Assembly: GCF_934617235.1 (NCBI RefSeq)
Contig: NZ_CAKTTZ010000001.1
Location: forward strand, 1-64,000
DNA length: 64,000 nt
DNA from: an uncultured Ellagibacter sp.
GTDB taxonomy: Bacteria; Actinomycetota; Coriobacteriia; Coriobacteriales; Eggerthellaceae
Direction: 5' to 3'
A program made the position numbers and the translations under genes. Shown one piece after another: positions 33,858 through 42,727 of this stretch; within the stretch, counting starts at the first letter, position 1, and the number at the start of each line of letters is the position of its first letter. The notes below the pieces were generated by a model. It did no database searches, was not told where the DNA came from, and worked only from the letters and a program-made list of their open reading frames with translations.

Positions 33858-36004
33858 TAATGCCACACCCTTGTTCCCGTGATGCTCGCGACAGCTCCCC
33901 GAAGCGCATCGGCAGCAGCACTGATAAGACCACCCGTTGCCTGCTTCAACGAATCAGGCAATGTGATGGTTATGGGAATCGTCCCGCCGCCGAGAGGGAA
34001 ATCAATCTGAACGATTTCGATTGCGCCGTCCTCCCCTTCAAGAGCCCGCAACGCTTCGTCTTCGACCTTACCGATAAGGGAGTCGAACAAGCTTGTCGAC
34101 GACCCAGATAGCGATAGCGCTCCACTACGGATTACCTGATAGCGGGCAGAAAACGAACCTGAATCAGCCGCGGCAACATACCCCGTGCTCACGAGTACGG
34201 GCTTCAGCGCATCCAACTTCGCTGGCGCAAATCCCGCCGCTTCGACAAGATCGGACAGCTTATCCGCCGCCCATTTGCCCAAGCCGCTCGCACTGACAAG
34301 CGGTATCGAGTCGAGCGAATGACGAATAGCATCGTCGAGCGCCTCTTGTCCCTCGCAATAAACGCGAAGGGAGCGCGACCACATATCTAAAACGAAGCGC
34401 GGAGCGCCAAGCACCGAGCCCCCTTCTTCGGCCAAACCATCGAGAAGCGAGGAGATGACCGTGCGCCCCTCTTCGCTCTCCTCTTCGAGCAGCGTTGCGC
34501 CGGAAACAGCGGCACGCGCCCCAAGCGAAGAGGTTCCCTGTACAAACGAACTTGCGAATCCCGTGTCCGCCGGAGCTGCAACAAGGTTCACGACCATCGA
34601 GATAGCCCCCTTGTATCCAGGGGGTTTCGCATCGATGCGCATTCCCCCGATTTCGGAGAGCGCCTCTTTGCACTTTTCAAGCAGCCCGCCCGCCTTTTCT
34701 TTCGCCGCTCCCGCCGCCTCGTCCTGCTTCTTTCGGGCGGCTGTGTAGTCCGCAGCAGCCCGCGCCACGGCGTTGTAGTGGTACTCAAAGCCATTCGAGA
34801 TAGAGCTCGACGCCGCAGCAACCTTGCCCAAGCTCAAAACCGAAAGACGGCAGAGGTCGCACATCGGGTAATTTCCCGCTTCCATCTGGGCAATGGAAGC
34901 CGACCCCATGCTGGGAGACGCATTTGGGCATCCACCCCATGCATGAAGCGTCGTCTCACCCGCTTCGTTCTTTCCAAGCGGAAAGACAGGGTCGGTATAG
35001 AGCCTTGTCGCCTTCATTTCCATCGTGTTTTTAGGAAGCAAGGGGAAAAGAGCGTCGAAAGAATCCCCCGTATCGAGCACGAACCCACGCGACACCTCAT
35101 CAACTGCGAAACGATAGAACACCTTGCGCAAAGCGGAATTAGCCTGCTCTTCCATCGTCGAAGACTGAGGAACTTCGTTTTCGTAGCGCGCCGAGTAATA
35201 GGCCTTCGCACGATTGAGCGCAACGGAAAACGACCATGCATCGACCGTACGGAACAAAGGATTGTCCGTCGGGGAAATGCTCGAAAGCGCTCCCGCGCGT
35301 TCATACATGCAGTACGCAGGGTCATCGCCGCAATCGCGCTTGAAGCCCGCCTCCTTTGACGAGTTAGCCTCCTTCGCAGCCTCTTCCGCCTCCTCAGATG
35401 CTTGCTTGAGCGCTTCGGCATCCTCGTTTACGGCATCGGCGGCATCAGCGAGCGCCTTCGACGCCCCCACTTCGATCGCTTCCCCTTGCGCAGGGACAAG
35501 CGTTGCCACGCCAAGATAGCTCGCACCCATGACGCCACCCGAATTGGAACTTGCCGTCGCATAAGCGTTCGCTGCCGCGAGAAAAGGCAGGGCCTCCTGA
35601 AGGGTATTGAGCCCCGAAGCAGCACGCTCAGCAAATGTATTTCTCGATTGAAGCACCTTAGACCCCAGGTCAATCAGCTCAATTCCCAGTTCTGCCGCAG
35701 GCGGAGCACAAAGCGCGACAACCCCCAAACCGAATAGCGCCGCGCTTGTCAGCGAGAGGGAAAGGACGACAGCGTCGCATACGCGCACGGCGATCATGAA
35801 TTCGGCAACCTCGTTTTCCGCGGCGAGAACGCAGGCATCGGCAACGTCTTGGATGTCCGCGGAAGCCGAGGAAACCCGATATACCTGAGCCGCCGAAAAC
35901 ACGAGCGACAAGGCGACCAGCAACGCAACAGCCATGCCGAGCGTCGAAAAGCCCCCGTCGTCATCCCAAAAGGCACCACGCCCTTTTGCGCGCTTACGCC
36001 TCAT
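33857..36004 (-). CDS. Large TadG-like pilus protein
   Basis: Protein of 715 residues. A basic leader is followed by a TadG-like N-terminal segment (GGFSTLGMAVALLVALSLVFSAAQVYRVSSASADIQDVADACVLAAENEVAEF) and a second hydrophobic stretch at about 75-105. The rest is exported, rich in Ala and Ser, with a helical part (about 190-230, Glu/Ala) and paired Cys (CGDDPAYC, CDLC). No von Willebrand domain is seen, unlike many TadG. The ATG lies inside the end of the upstream TadE-type gene (11-base overlap), a mark of tight coupling. Confidence 0.8.
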   Translation of the reverse strand: MRRKRAKGRGAFWDDDGGFSTLGMAVALLVALSLVFSAAQVYRVSSASADIQDVADACVLAAENEVAEFMIAVRVCDAVVLSLSLTSAALFGLGVVALCAPPAAELGIELIDLGSKVLQSRNTFAERAASGLNTLQEALPFLAAANAYATASSNSGGVMGASYLGVATLVPAQGEAIEVGASKALADAADAVNEDAEALKQASEEAEEAAKEANSSKEAGFKRDCGDDPAYCMYERAGALSSISPTDNPLFRTVDAWSFSVALNRAKAYYSARYENEVPQSSTMEEQANSALRKVFYRFAVDEVSRGFVLDTGDSFDALFPLLPKNTMEMKATRLYTDPVFPLGKNEAGETTLHAWGGCPNASPSMGSASIAQMEAGNYPMCDLCRLSVLSLGKVAAASSSISNGFEYHYNAVARAAADYTAARKKQDEAAGAAKEKAGGLLEKCKEALSEIGGMRIDAKPPGYKGAISMVVNLVAAPADTGFASSFVQGTSSLGARAAVSGATLLEEESEEGRTVISSLLDGLAEEGGSVLGAPRFVLDMWSRSLRVYCEGQEALDDAIRHSLDSIPLVSASGLGKWAADKLSDLVEAAGFAPAKLDALKPVLVSTGYVAAADSGSFSARYQVIRSGALSLSGSSTSLFDSLIGKVEDEALRALEGEDGAIEIVQIDFPLGGGTIPITITLPDSLKQATGGLISAAADALRGAVASITGTRVWH

Positions 36005-36504
36005 CAGCCCACGCTCCAATCCATTCAGAAGGCGACCTTCCCGCCGCGGCCTGGGCAACCCATGCTGGCTGCGTTGGAGCCGAGGCCTCGACGGAAACTT
36101 CGAAAGCATCGCCATCGTTCACTATCCCCAGAAGGCGAGCCCCCACCCCGATGAGCGGCAGCGGCTTCGCCTTCGTCGTGATGCGCACGCGAACAGCATC
36201 GCTCGCCTCGCCACCCTCGAGTTCAACTTCCCACGTGCACCCACCCTGGTGGACATGAAAGCAATCCTGCTCGGGCACCGCGCCTAAACGTCTCAGGGCA
36301 AACGCCTTGCATGTTCCCGACGGATCGCCCTCGGGAGTTGTCGCAAGAAGCCGGCACGTCTCCGCAGCAGCCTGCTGCATGACGATGCGGTCATAGAGCA
36401 GAATGCCCGGCTGCACGAGCAGCACTACCAAAGCCAACGCGACAGGAAGCGCGAATGCCGCTTCTATGGTTGCCTGACCAGCGTCTTCATGAAAAACCTT
36501 GCAT
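35994..36504 (-). CDS. TadE-like minor pilin with apparent frameshift near its start
   Basis: The TadE core is clear (HEDAGQATIEAAFALPVALALVVLLVQPGILLY, then an exported part with Cys), but its frame has no ATG, GTG or TTG close to the usual start. In the next frame an ATG (36502-36504) stands one base after the upstream stop and reads Met-Gln-Gly-Phe-Ser-stop. If the run of five T (36492-36496) were four, the reading would be Met-Gln-Gly-Phe-His-Glu-Asp and continue into the TadE core. So this is either a sequencing error, a real inactivating slip or a switchable homopolymer. Without the fix the frame is open upstream to 36776 but that part is not protein-like. Confidence 0.65.
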
Positions 36505-36505
36505 A

Positions 36506-36748
36506 TTAAAACGCGAATATGTCCGCCACCGACCCCAAGGCAACGAGTTGCAGATGATGGGACGCCGACATGAGCGCGTGCTCCACGAACAGCCCTTCCC
36601 CCATTGCTTTGGCAAGCGCTCCGAGCCCCATCACCGCGCACAAAACGCCAGTGAGCACCACGGCGTATTCCACCGTACCCTGCCCCTGCTCCGAGCGCAT
36701 CTTGTCCGCAAGAAGCGCGAGCGCGCCCTTTGCCCTCGGGTTCGTCAC
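36506..36748 (-). CDS. Small Flp/TadE-like pilin
   Basis: Protein of 80 residues with the prepilin-type pattern: charged leader to RSEQ, then GQGTVEYAVVLTGVLCAVMGLGALAKAMG, where G/TVEYA matches the processing site of Flp pilins. About 30 further residues follow, so it is slightly longer than the Flp gene next to it. GTG start overlaps the stop of that gene (GTGA). It is probably a second major pilin or pseudopilin. Confidence 0.8.
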   Translation of the reverse strand: MTNPRAKGALALLADKMRSEQGQGTVEYAVVLTGVLCAVMGLGALAKAMGEGLFVEHALMSASHHLQLVALGSVADIFAF

Positions 36749-36966
36749 AACCCGTTGATACCGTTTGCGATCGCATCCCAAAGCTCCTGGATTTTCGGGC
36801 GGAACAAGGTTATGGCGACTATCGCGATGACGACGAGCACACCGACGAGAATCGCGTACTCGGTCGTGCCCTGCCCCCTTTCGCAAGCGAGCTTCGACCT
36901 CATCGCGCACCATGCGCCTATTGCACGCTGTTCGACCGCGGCACGAACCTTTCTCATAAACATCAT
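36745..36966 (-). CDS. flp: Flp-family pilin
   Basis: Major pilin subunit candidate (73 aa): basic leader of about 30 residues ending ACERG, then QGTTEYAILVGVLVVIAIVAITLFRP, where processing between G and Q leaves the Glu5 of type IVb pilins. The short C-terminus (KIQELWDAIANGINGL) is typical for Flp. The gene starts 20 bases after tadC; AAAGG is upstream. The prepilin peptidase TadV/CpaA is not in this window. Confidence 0.87.
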   Translation of the reverse strand: MMFMRKVRAAVEQRAIGAWCAMRSKLACERGQGTTEYAILVGVLVVIAIVAITLFRPKIQELWDAIANGINGL

Positions 36967-36986
36967 CTTGCATGCACCTTTCCTTT

Positions 36987-37919
36987 CTAAAATCCGCCGA
37001 TCAGCTCAAGGAGCATCGGCCCTAACACCAAGATGAGCATCGCGGGGAGCATGAGCGCTCCAGTTGGAATCATCATCTTCACCGGCGCTTTCGCAACCTG
37101 CTCCTGCTTAAGCGCGCGATACGATGCCCGCGCCTCGCGTGCCGTCGCCTCAAGCCCCTCCGCAAGCGAAGAGCCGTAGCGCAAAGACCGGATCACGGAC
37201 TCGATTGCCCGAGAGAAAAGCGCCGAGTCGTAGGTTCCGGCGGTATCGCGAAGCGCTTCGTCCCTGCGAGCCAGCCCCAACGCCCATTGCTGCCGAGCCG
37301 ACGCCAGAGAACGAGAGAGCAGCGTGTCGAAGTGCTCGATATACACATCAAGGCTCCTATCGAACGACAAGCCGCTCCTTAAACCAAGCGAGATTACCTC
37401 AAGCATTTCGGGCAGATGCCGTTCGAGTTCTTCCGCCCGCACCTTTTTCCCTTTGACAACGGCCCTCTTCGGAGCCGACCAGCCCCACGCCGCGCCCGCT
37501 ACCGCAAGCAGAACAGCAAGCTCGAAGGAAAGCGCGCATCCGAGGAGGGCACCCGCTGCAGCTGCGAAAACCGCCAGGCGAACCCGAGCGTCGGCAAACC
37601 CCGCAATCGACACCGACGAGGCCAAACCCGCCTGCCGAATGTCTCTAACGAGGGAATCCACCCGCCGAGGGGAAACCGGACGAAGCCTACCTGCACGCGC
37701 GACACGGCTACGTGCTTCAAGCAGGGAAATCACTCCATTCGAGAAGCCCCCGTTCCCGCGAGATACCGCCACTTCCGAGCCCGCAAGGGAAGCGCGGCGC
37801 CTTGCCGCAGCACGACTTCGCTCACGCGCCCGAACGGCTCCGATTGACGCGGCGAACCCCGCGCCGAATGCTCCGACGCCCGCAATCACCGCAAGGGCGC
37901 TTTCTCCCGCAACCATCAC
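36987..37919 (-). CDS. tadC: Tad pilus inner-membrane platform protein TadC
   Basis: Type II secretion F-domain protein (310 aa). N-terminal and central TM segments (near AVIAGVGAFGAGFAASIGAV and LAVFAAAAGALLGCALSFELAVLLAVAGAAWGW) and the T2SF core (LERHLPEMLEVISLGLRSGLSFDRSLDVYI ... SLRYGSSLAEGLEATAREAR) with a closing TM helix (MLPAMLILVLGPMLLELI). Together with TadB it forms the platform that TadA drives. GTG start overlaps the tadB stop (GTGA). Confidence 0.92.
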   Translation of the reverse strand: MMVAGESALAVIAGVGAFGAGFAASIGAVRARERSRAAARRRASLAGSEVAVSRGNGGFSNGVISLLEARSRVARAGRLRPVSPRRVDSLVRDIRQAGLASSVSIAGFADARVRLAVFAAAAGALLGCALSFELAVLLAVAGAAWGWSAPKRAVVKGKKVRAEELERHLPEMLEVISLGLRSGLSFDRSLDVYIEHFDTLLSRSLASARQQWALGLARRDEALRDTAGTYDSALFSRAIESVIRSLRYGSSLAEGLEATAREARASYRALKQEQVAKAPVKMMIPTGALMLPAMLILVLGPMLLELIGGF

Positions 37920-38893
37920 TCCACCTCGACCTTCAGCATGTGGCGCACGATGACGATGCCGGCGATTTGCATGGCAACCGCAATGCAGAGAAGCGCCATC
38001 CCTGCGAAACTCGAGAAGAAAGGCCCCAGGAAGTCATCACTCACCAGGGAAAACAGTGCAATGAGTACAATCGGCATCACGCTGACGATGCGCGCCGACA
38101 ACTTCGCCTGGGCAGTTTGGACACGCAACGAGCGCGTAAGCTCGAGCTCGCCTTCCACAGTGTCTCGCGCTGCATCGAGCACGCGTTCCATGCTTCCCCC
38201 CGTTTGATGCTGCACGTCAAGCGCGACGGAGACAAAGGCAAGCTCAGGAACCGAACCTCTTTCCTGGAAGACGGAAAGCGCCTCATGGGTGCTTCCTCCG
38301 GTTTCGAGAAGATGGGCCGCACGCTGAAACAGCACCCCGACGGGGCCTTTCGTGGCTGCTCCAACCTGCTGCATCGTCTGAAGAAGCGATTGCCCTGCCC
38401 GAAAGCACACTGCCATCGAGCGCAGCGCATCGGGAACAGCCTCACGCATGCGCTCGCGACGCCTGTCCTCCGAACCCTTCGCGTAAATCGCGCACGCTGC
38501 GGCAACGCACAAGGCGAGGGCCGCACCGCATATTGGAGCCGCAGTGATCGCAGCGCCCCCCACTCCGACGACGAGCATCGCAGCTAAAACGAGCGACAGC
38601 AACGATTCTTTGGTCGCTATGAAGCCAAGCCCCTCCACGGCCGTGAGCAAGTTTGAAACCGACGTACGAGCCTGCGCGTTGCGAAGAACCGCTCGGGCAA
38701 CAGGGCGCATAAGCCCCACCCCGTTGCGCACAAGCCACGAGACCCAACCCGCCCTGCCCTTTTCGTTGCCGATCGAGAACGCGGCCGAGCGAGGCTTCTT
38801 TGCTAGTCGCCTCGCAACAGCGCTCCCCAAAACGGCAGCGCCCCCGAACGCCGATAAGGCCGCTACGACGCACAGAGCAACATTTCCTTCCAC
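37916..38893 (-). CDS. tadB: Tad pilus inner-membrane platform protein TadB
   Basis: Type II secretion F-domain protein (325 aa) with N-terminal TM, a pair of TM segments (LLSLVLAAMLVVGVGGAAITAA, CGAALALCVAAACAIYA), a cytosolic T2SF domain (VPDALRSMAVCFRAGQSLLQTMQQV, TGGSTHEALSVF, QTGGSMERVLDAARDTV) and two C-terminal TM helices. It partners TadC. The GTG start has AAGGAGG upstream and lies inside the end of tadA, a 31-base overlap. Confidence 0.92.
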   Translation of the reverse strand: MEGNVALCVVAALSAFGGAAVLGSAVARRLAKKPRSAAFSIGNEKGRAGWVSWLVRNGVGLMRPVARAVLRNAQARTSVSNLLTAVEGLGFIATKESLLSLVLAAMLVVGVGGAAITAAPICGAALALCVAAACAIYAKGSEDRRRERMREAVPDALRSMAVCFRAGQSLLQTMQQVGAATKGPVGVLFQRAAHLLETGGSTHEALSVFQERGSVPELAFVSVALDVQHQTGGSMERVLDAARDTVEGELELTRSLRVQTAQAKLSARIVSVMPIVLIALFSLVSDDFLGPFFSSFAGMALLCIAVAMQIAGIVIVRHMLKVEVE

Positions 38894-40188
38894 GATTGCA
38901 CCTCCTTATCGGTCGCAATCCCCAACTTCACCAAGTCGCCCACCCATTCCGGTGCAGAGAGCCACGCACCCGCACCGCCGCAGATATCCCGCTCATAAAT
39001 CGGCGCAACAATGCACTCCCTTATGCTTTCACCTGGAGAAATCACTGCAATTTGAGAAACCATCCGCGAGCCGTCTGCTCCGCGAGCCGTTTGGACGATG
39101 AGGTCGAAAGCGCTCGCAATCTGCGACTCGATGACGTCAACGGGCAAATCGGCAACAAAGCGCACCATGGTCACCAAGCGAGAAATCGCCTCCTTGGGAG
39201 AGTTCGCGTGAAGCGTAGTAAGCGACCCCTCATGCCCCGTGTTCATGGCGGAGAGCATGTCGAGCGCCTCACCGCCGCGGCATTCGCCCACAATGATCCG
39301 ATCGGGGCGCATGCGAAGCGCGTTCGCGACCAAATCGCGAATGGTGACCTCCCCCACCCCTTCCGCATTGCGCGGACGAGCTTCAAGGCGCACGACGTGA
39401 GGATGCTCCAAAAAGCGCAGCTCAGCGGAGTCCTCTATCGTAATAATCCTCTCATCAGGGGGAACATGACAGGATAGGGCATTGAGAAGCGTTGTTTTGC
39501 CACTTCCCGTTCCACCGGAAACCGCGATGTTCTTGCGAGCTCGAACCGCCCAGATGAGCAAGCGCCGAACGCCTTCCTCAATCGATCCGCTCTCCACCAT
39601 GTCCTGCAAGGTGATGACTCGCGAGGAGAACGTCCGAATCGTGAGCATCGGGCCGTCGAGCGCAAGCGGAGGCACGATGGCGTTCACGCGATGCCCCTGC
39701 GCAAGGCGGGCGTTCACCATAGGCGACGATTCATCGATTCGACGGCCAAGCGGCCCGATGATGCGGTCGATCAGCACCCGCACCTCATCATCGCTCGCAA
39801 AGGAGAACTCGCTTCGGTGGAGCATGCCGTCGCGCTCGTAGAACAGCGAACGCGATCCGTTCACCATGATTTCGGTTATCGACTCATCTGCCAAAAAGGA
39901 CTCGAGCGGTCCGAATCCCAGCATGGAGTCAATCAACGTGTCAGCGAGTGCTTCCTGCTCAGCAAGGCTGGTATCGAAGCGACCGCTTCCCTCGAACGCC
40001 GCTCGGCAAACCGCTCGGATCTCGTTGCGCGCCCGTTCGGGATTGCCCTTGGCGAGCGACGCTATGTCGTCGGCGGGAAGCTGCTCGCGAACTCGCTCCT
40101 TCAACCACTCGAGCAACTCATCGCGAGTCGCCCGAGAAGCGGCAAGGGTCTCATTTCCCGCAGCTCGAACGCGATCGAGAAGCGTCAT
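38863..40188 (-). CDS. tadA: Tad pilus assembly ATPase TadA (CpaF)
   Basis: Hexameric secretion ATPase (441 aa) that powers pilus extension and retraction. Walker A GGTGSGKT at 225-232, Walker [10 protein letters not shown] near 297-305, the His box [10 protein letters not shown] near 325, and N-terminal domain with GFGPLESFL and ITEIMVNG. The length and motifs are typical for CpaF. It overlaps both neighbours (tadZ by 4 bases, tadB by 31), so the operon is tightly coupled. Confidence 0.96.
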   Translation of the reverse strand: MTLLDRVRAAGNETLAASRATRDELLEWLKERVREQLPADDIASLAKGNPERARNEIRAVCRAAFEGSGRFDTSLAEQEALADTLIDSMLGFGPLESFLADESITEIMVNGSRSLFYERDGMLHRSEFSFASDDEVRVLIDRIIGPLGRRIDESSPMVNARLAQGHRVNAIVPPLALDGPMLTIRTFSSRVITLQDMVESGSIEEGVRRLLIWAVRARKNIAVSGGTGSGKTTLLNALSCHVPPDERIITIEDSAELRFLEHPHVVRLEARPRNAEGVGEVTIRDLVANALRMRPDRIIVGECRGGEALDMLSAMNTGHEGSLTTLHANSPKEAISRLVTMVRFVADLPVDVIESQIASAFDLIVQTARGADGSRMVSQIAVISPGESIRECIVAPIYERDICGGAGAWLSAPEWVGDLVKLGIATDKEVQSWKEMLLCAS

Positions 40189-41453
40189 GGCAGCACCCCC
40201 TCTCGGCGAGTGCGCCTAAAGGAGAAAAACCCGCGCGAAGGCGCCTCGGGCTCTTTGGATGAAGCCAATGGGCCCGTAGGCTCCCCGAGCACCTCGCCCA
40301 TAAGCTCTCTCACGCTTTGCGCGAAGGGATTGCGCGAGGAAACCAAATCGTAAGCAAGCCCTGTACCGAGCGCCTGCTCGACTTCTGCTCCGCCATCTTT
40401 AAGTTCAGCGGCATGCGCACCCTGCATCGCGCACGACACATCAATTGATGAGAACAGCGAGCGCTTCGAGCAGCGATTCGCGACGAACAGGAAGGGGCTT
40501 GCCGCAATCCCGCAACGGGCGCACAGCTCGACCGCATGCTTGCAGGCCCGAAGAGAGGACACGCGCTGATCAACGAGGAACAACGCCCTCGACGATCGCT
40601 CGAGGAGCACCGCATGCTGTTCTCCCCAGTTCGCGCCCGTATTTGCAACGATTGCGTCGAAGTGAGCCATCGCCGAATCGAGCAACTCAGGCAATTCATG
40701 TGTTATCGCTTCGGATTGCTCGAGCCTTCTCGGTGCAGCGATAAGGCAAAGCCCCTGCTCATCGCGCGGCAAATCGGACAGAGAAACAGCGCCAGAAAGC
40801 ACCTCATCAACTCCGTAAGCACGCTTGGCTCCGAGCAGTTCGCGCATGTCCCCGAATTGGAAGTCGCAGTCGAGAAGCAGTGTTTTTACGCCCATTGAAG
40901 CTAACGTCGCCGCCGCAACCGCAGATACCGCGCTCTTGCCCGCGCCGCCGCTTCCGCTGACGACGGTAATCAGGGAGGCTCGTTTTTCACCCGCAGAAAC
41001 GACAGGTTTTGGCGAAACTGATTTCGCGCGGGGAATCGAGCAGGGGTCGGTCTCCCTTTCGGAATCGCACGAGCCCGAAGCTCCTGCGCGTACCTGCCGC
41101 TTGCGCGCTGCATAACGTTCAGCAAGCGCCTGGTGGGTCATCGTCTCGTCTATTCCCGCCGCCTTCGTCCGACTATGAAGCGAGCCGGACGGCTGCGAAC
41201 AGAGCATCGACACGCAGCGCCTTGGATTGTCGCGTTTCACCGCCGCAGCCAAGTTAATCGGCTCGACGTCAGGGCAAGAGACCACCCATATTTCCTCAAT
41301 CGAGGCGCTTTTCGCGGCCAAGTCCCGCGCTTCCCGAGCCGTCGTGCGAACCTCGAGCCATGATTGTTCGAGCAGATTTTCCTCACGAAGACCGATAAGC
41401 TCGGGGTGACGCGCGCTTTCCTCGTCTGCGCACAGCAAAACCTTAGCGTTCAT
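40185..41453 (-). CDS. tadZ: Tad pilus localisation protein TadZ/CpaE-like
   Basis: MinD/ParA-superfamily protein (422 aa) with an N-terminal receiver-like domain (about 1-110) and a C-terminal ATPase domain. The deviant Walker A region reads GSGGAGKS (167-174), so the first Lys of KGGxGKS is not kept, as in many TadZ. LLLDCDFQFGD holds the Walker A' Asp. It places the pilus machine at the cell pole in other bacteria. I chose the ATG at 41453 with GAGGGGG upstream; it overlaps the SAF-domain gene by 11 bases. Confidence 0.9.
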   Translation of the reverse strand: MNAKVLLCADEESARHPELIGLREENLLEQSWLEVRTTAREARDLAAKSASIEEIWVVSCPDVEPINLAAAVKRDNPRRCVSMLCSQPSGSLHSRTKAAGIDETMTHQALAERYAARKRQVRAGASGSCDSERETDPCSIPRAKSVSPKPVVSAGEKRASLITVVSGSGGAGKSAVSAVAAATLASMGVKTLLLDCDFQFGDMRELLGAKRAYGVDEVLSGAVSLSDLPRDEQGLCLIAAPRRLEQSEAITHELPELLDSAMAHFDAIVANTGANWGEQHAVLLERSSRALFLVDQRVSSLRACKHAVELCARCGIAASPFLFVANRCSKRSLFSSIDVSCAMQGAHAAELKDGGAEVEQALGTGLAYDLVSSRNPFAQSVRELMGEVLGEPTGPLASSKEPEAPSRGFFSFRRTRREGVLP

Positions 41454-42297
41454 GGGAAGCCCCCTCTCCAGAGCCGAGGTTGGAAGCAGGCACTGACGTG
41501 GCGCCCTCAGCCTGCGATGCGCCGGCAGCCGCGGGCCGATCATCGGGTTGCGAAACTTGAGACGAGCCCGAATCCAATGCCGCGTTCGATCTTTGTTGGG
41601 CGCTCGATTCCTTCTGGCCTTCGTTCGCATCGAGCGACTTCGACACCGTCGGCTCGGGAACGTCTTCACCAGGAAGGGTGAAATACAGCTCTGAGCTCTG
41701 CGCGACCGAGACGATTTCCTGAACATTCGAGGGGTCGAGCGCAAGCGTTACCCATGAAACCGAGTCGCTGCCAGATTTCGGCGAAGAGCTCGCGTTCGTC
41801 GCAAGCACCAAAACGCTATGGGCGATGAGCGTCGTCCCCGCCGATCCCGTCGCATAGACGTCGACGAACATCCCTGGGCGAATCGCACCCCCGACCGTTT
41901 GCACATCGCGCGCGGGAACGCTGACGGCAGTAAGCTCTCCGGGGACCTCGATAGAAGATGACGACTCCTCGAACCGCCTCGACGTCAGCACCTCGCCTTT
42001 CAGCACCGTCGAGGTCACTTGTTTGCCGAGGACATCGCTATCCTGCGTAAGAGGGTCGTCTGGCAGAAGCGCCGTGACCCACATTCTTTTCTCGAAGGCG
42101 GCAGCATCGACCACCTCACCAGCGGCGATATCTCTTTTCGCCACGCACACCTCGACCTGCTCGCCGCCAAAACGCTCGAGCGCCTCGGCGCGCGCCGCAT
42201 CGACCTGCGCGCCCGCATCCTGCAGGTACATAAACACGCAGATGGCGCACAGCACACCGCATGCAATACCAACGATCCACAACTTCGTTCGCTTCAT
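41443..42297 (-). CDS. cpaB: Flp pilus assembly protein CpaB/RcpC
   Basis: Protein of 284 residues with an N-terminal TM helix (LWIVGIACGVLCAICVFMYL), an SAF domain (VCVAKRDIAAGEVVDAAAFEKRMW, LTSRRF) and an RcpC-type domain (TAVSVPARDVQTVGGAIRPGMFVDVYAT). The last 70 residues are Ser/Ala/Gln-rich and probably disordered. GGAGG precedes the ATG. It is the first gene of the tad operon. In Gram-negatives CpaB works with the RcpA secretin, which is not present here, so it must have another role in this single-membrane cell. Confidence 0.9.
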   Translation of the reverse strand: MKRTKLWIVGIACGVLCAICVFMYLQDAGAQVDAARAEALERFGGEQVEVCVAKRDIAAGEVVDAAAFEKRMWVTALLPDDPLTQDSDVLGKQVTSTVLKGEVLTSRRFEESSSSIEVPGELTAVSVPARDVQTVGGAIRPGMFVDVYATGSAGTTLIAHSVLVLATNASSSPKSGSDSVSWVTLALDPSNVQEIVSVAQSSELYFTLPGEDVPEPTVSKSLDANEGQKESSAQQRSNAALDSGSSQVSQPDDRPAAAGASQAEGATSVPASNLGSGEGASHER

Positions 42298-42571
42298 GAG
42301 TCCTCCGCTCATCCAAGTGAAGGACATGCTAGCGAGCGATTCAGGCAAAACCTAAACAGGAGGCTTCCCGAAAAGCGCCGCGTTATCTGCAGATTGCAGT
42401 CGGAAATGCGATAAAGACGCGCGGATTGCCGACAAATCGTCCCAGAAGATGCACGATTTCCCGGCAGAAACGAACCGCCGTTTCGCAAAAACCTGGCAGC
42501 ATTTCGGCAAGCTTTCCGCAAACAAGCGGCAGAAGTCCATCGGAAAGCGGAAATCCGAGAAATTCCCGTTG
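42298..42571 (-). promoter_or_regulatory. Gap between tRNA-Val and tad operon
   Basis: About 275 bases without a gene. It must hold the tad promoter on the minus strand; TAGCAT near 42330 with TTTAGG 19 bases before it is a weak candidate. Short GC-rich dyads are present, but I see no clear operator, and no known RNA motif. Confidence 0.3.
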
Positions 42572-42604
42572 AAAGAAAAAGCGGGCCACGAAACCGTGAC
42601 CCGC
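42572..42604 (-). terminator. Terminator after tRNA-Val
   Basis: A 10-bp stem with one G-T pair (GCGGGTCACG with CGTGGCCCGC on the minus strand), a 4-nt loop and the tail TTTTTCTTTC, eight bases past the tRNA CCA end. Confidence 0.92.
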
Positions 42605-42612
42605 TGAACAGT

Positions 42613-42687
42613 TGGTGGTCGCTGAGGGATTTGAACCCCCGACCCAGTGCTTGTAAGGCACTTGCGCTCCCGCTGCGCCAAGCGACC
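42613..42687 (-). tRNA. tRNA-Val (anticodon UAC)
   Basis: Minus-strand cloverleaf of 75 nt including an encoded CCA. Acceptor stem GGTCGCT pairs with AGCGACC; the anticodon stem AGTGC/GCACT holds loop CTTACAA, so the anticodon is TAC (valine, GUA and related codons). The T arm reads GGGGG-TTCAAAT-CCCTC with one G-T pair. A terminator follows. Confidence 0.97.
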
Positions 42688-42727
42688 GTTATTGCGCGAA
42701 TGCGCCTTGGTATTGTCCCACACCTTG

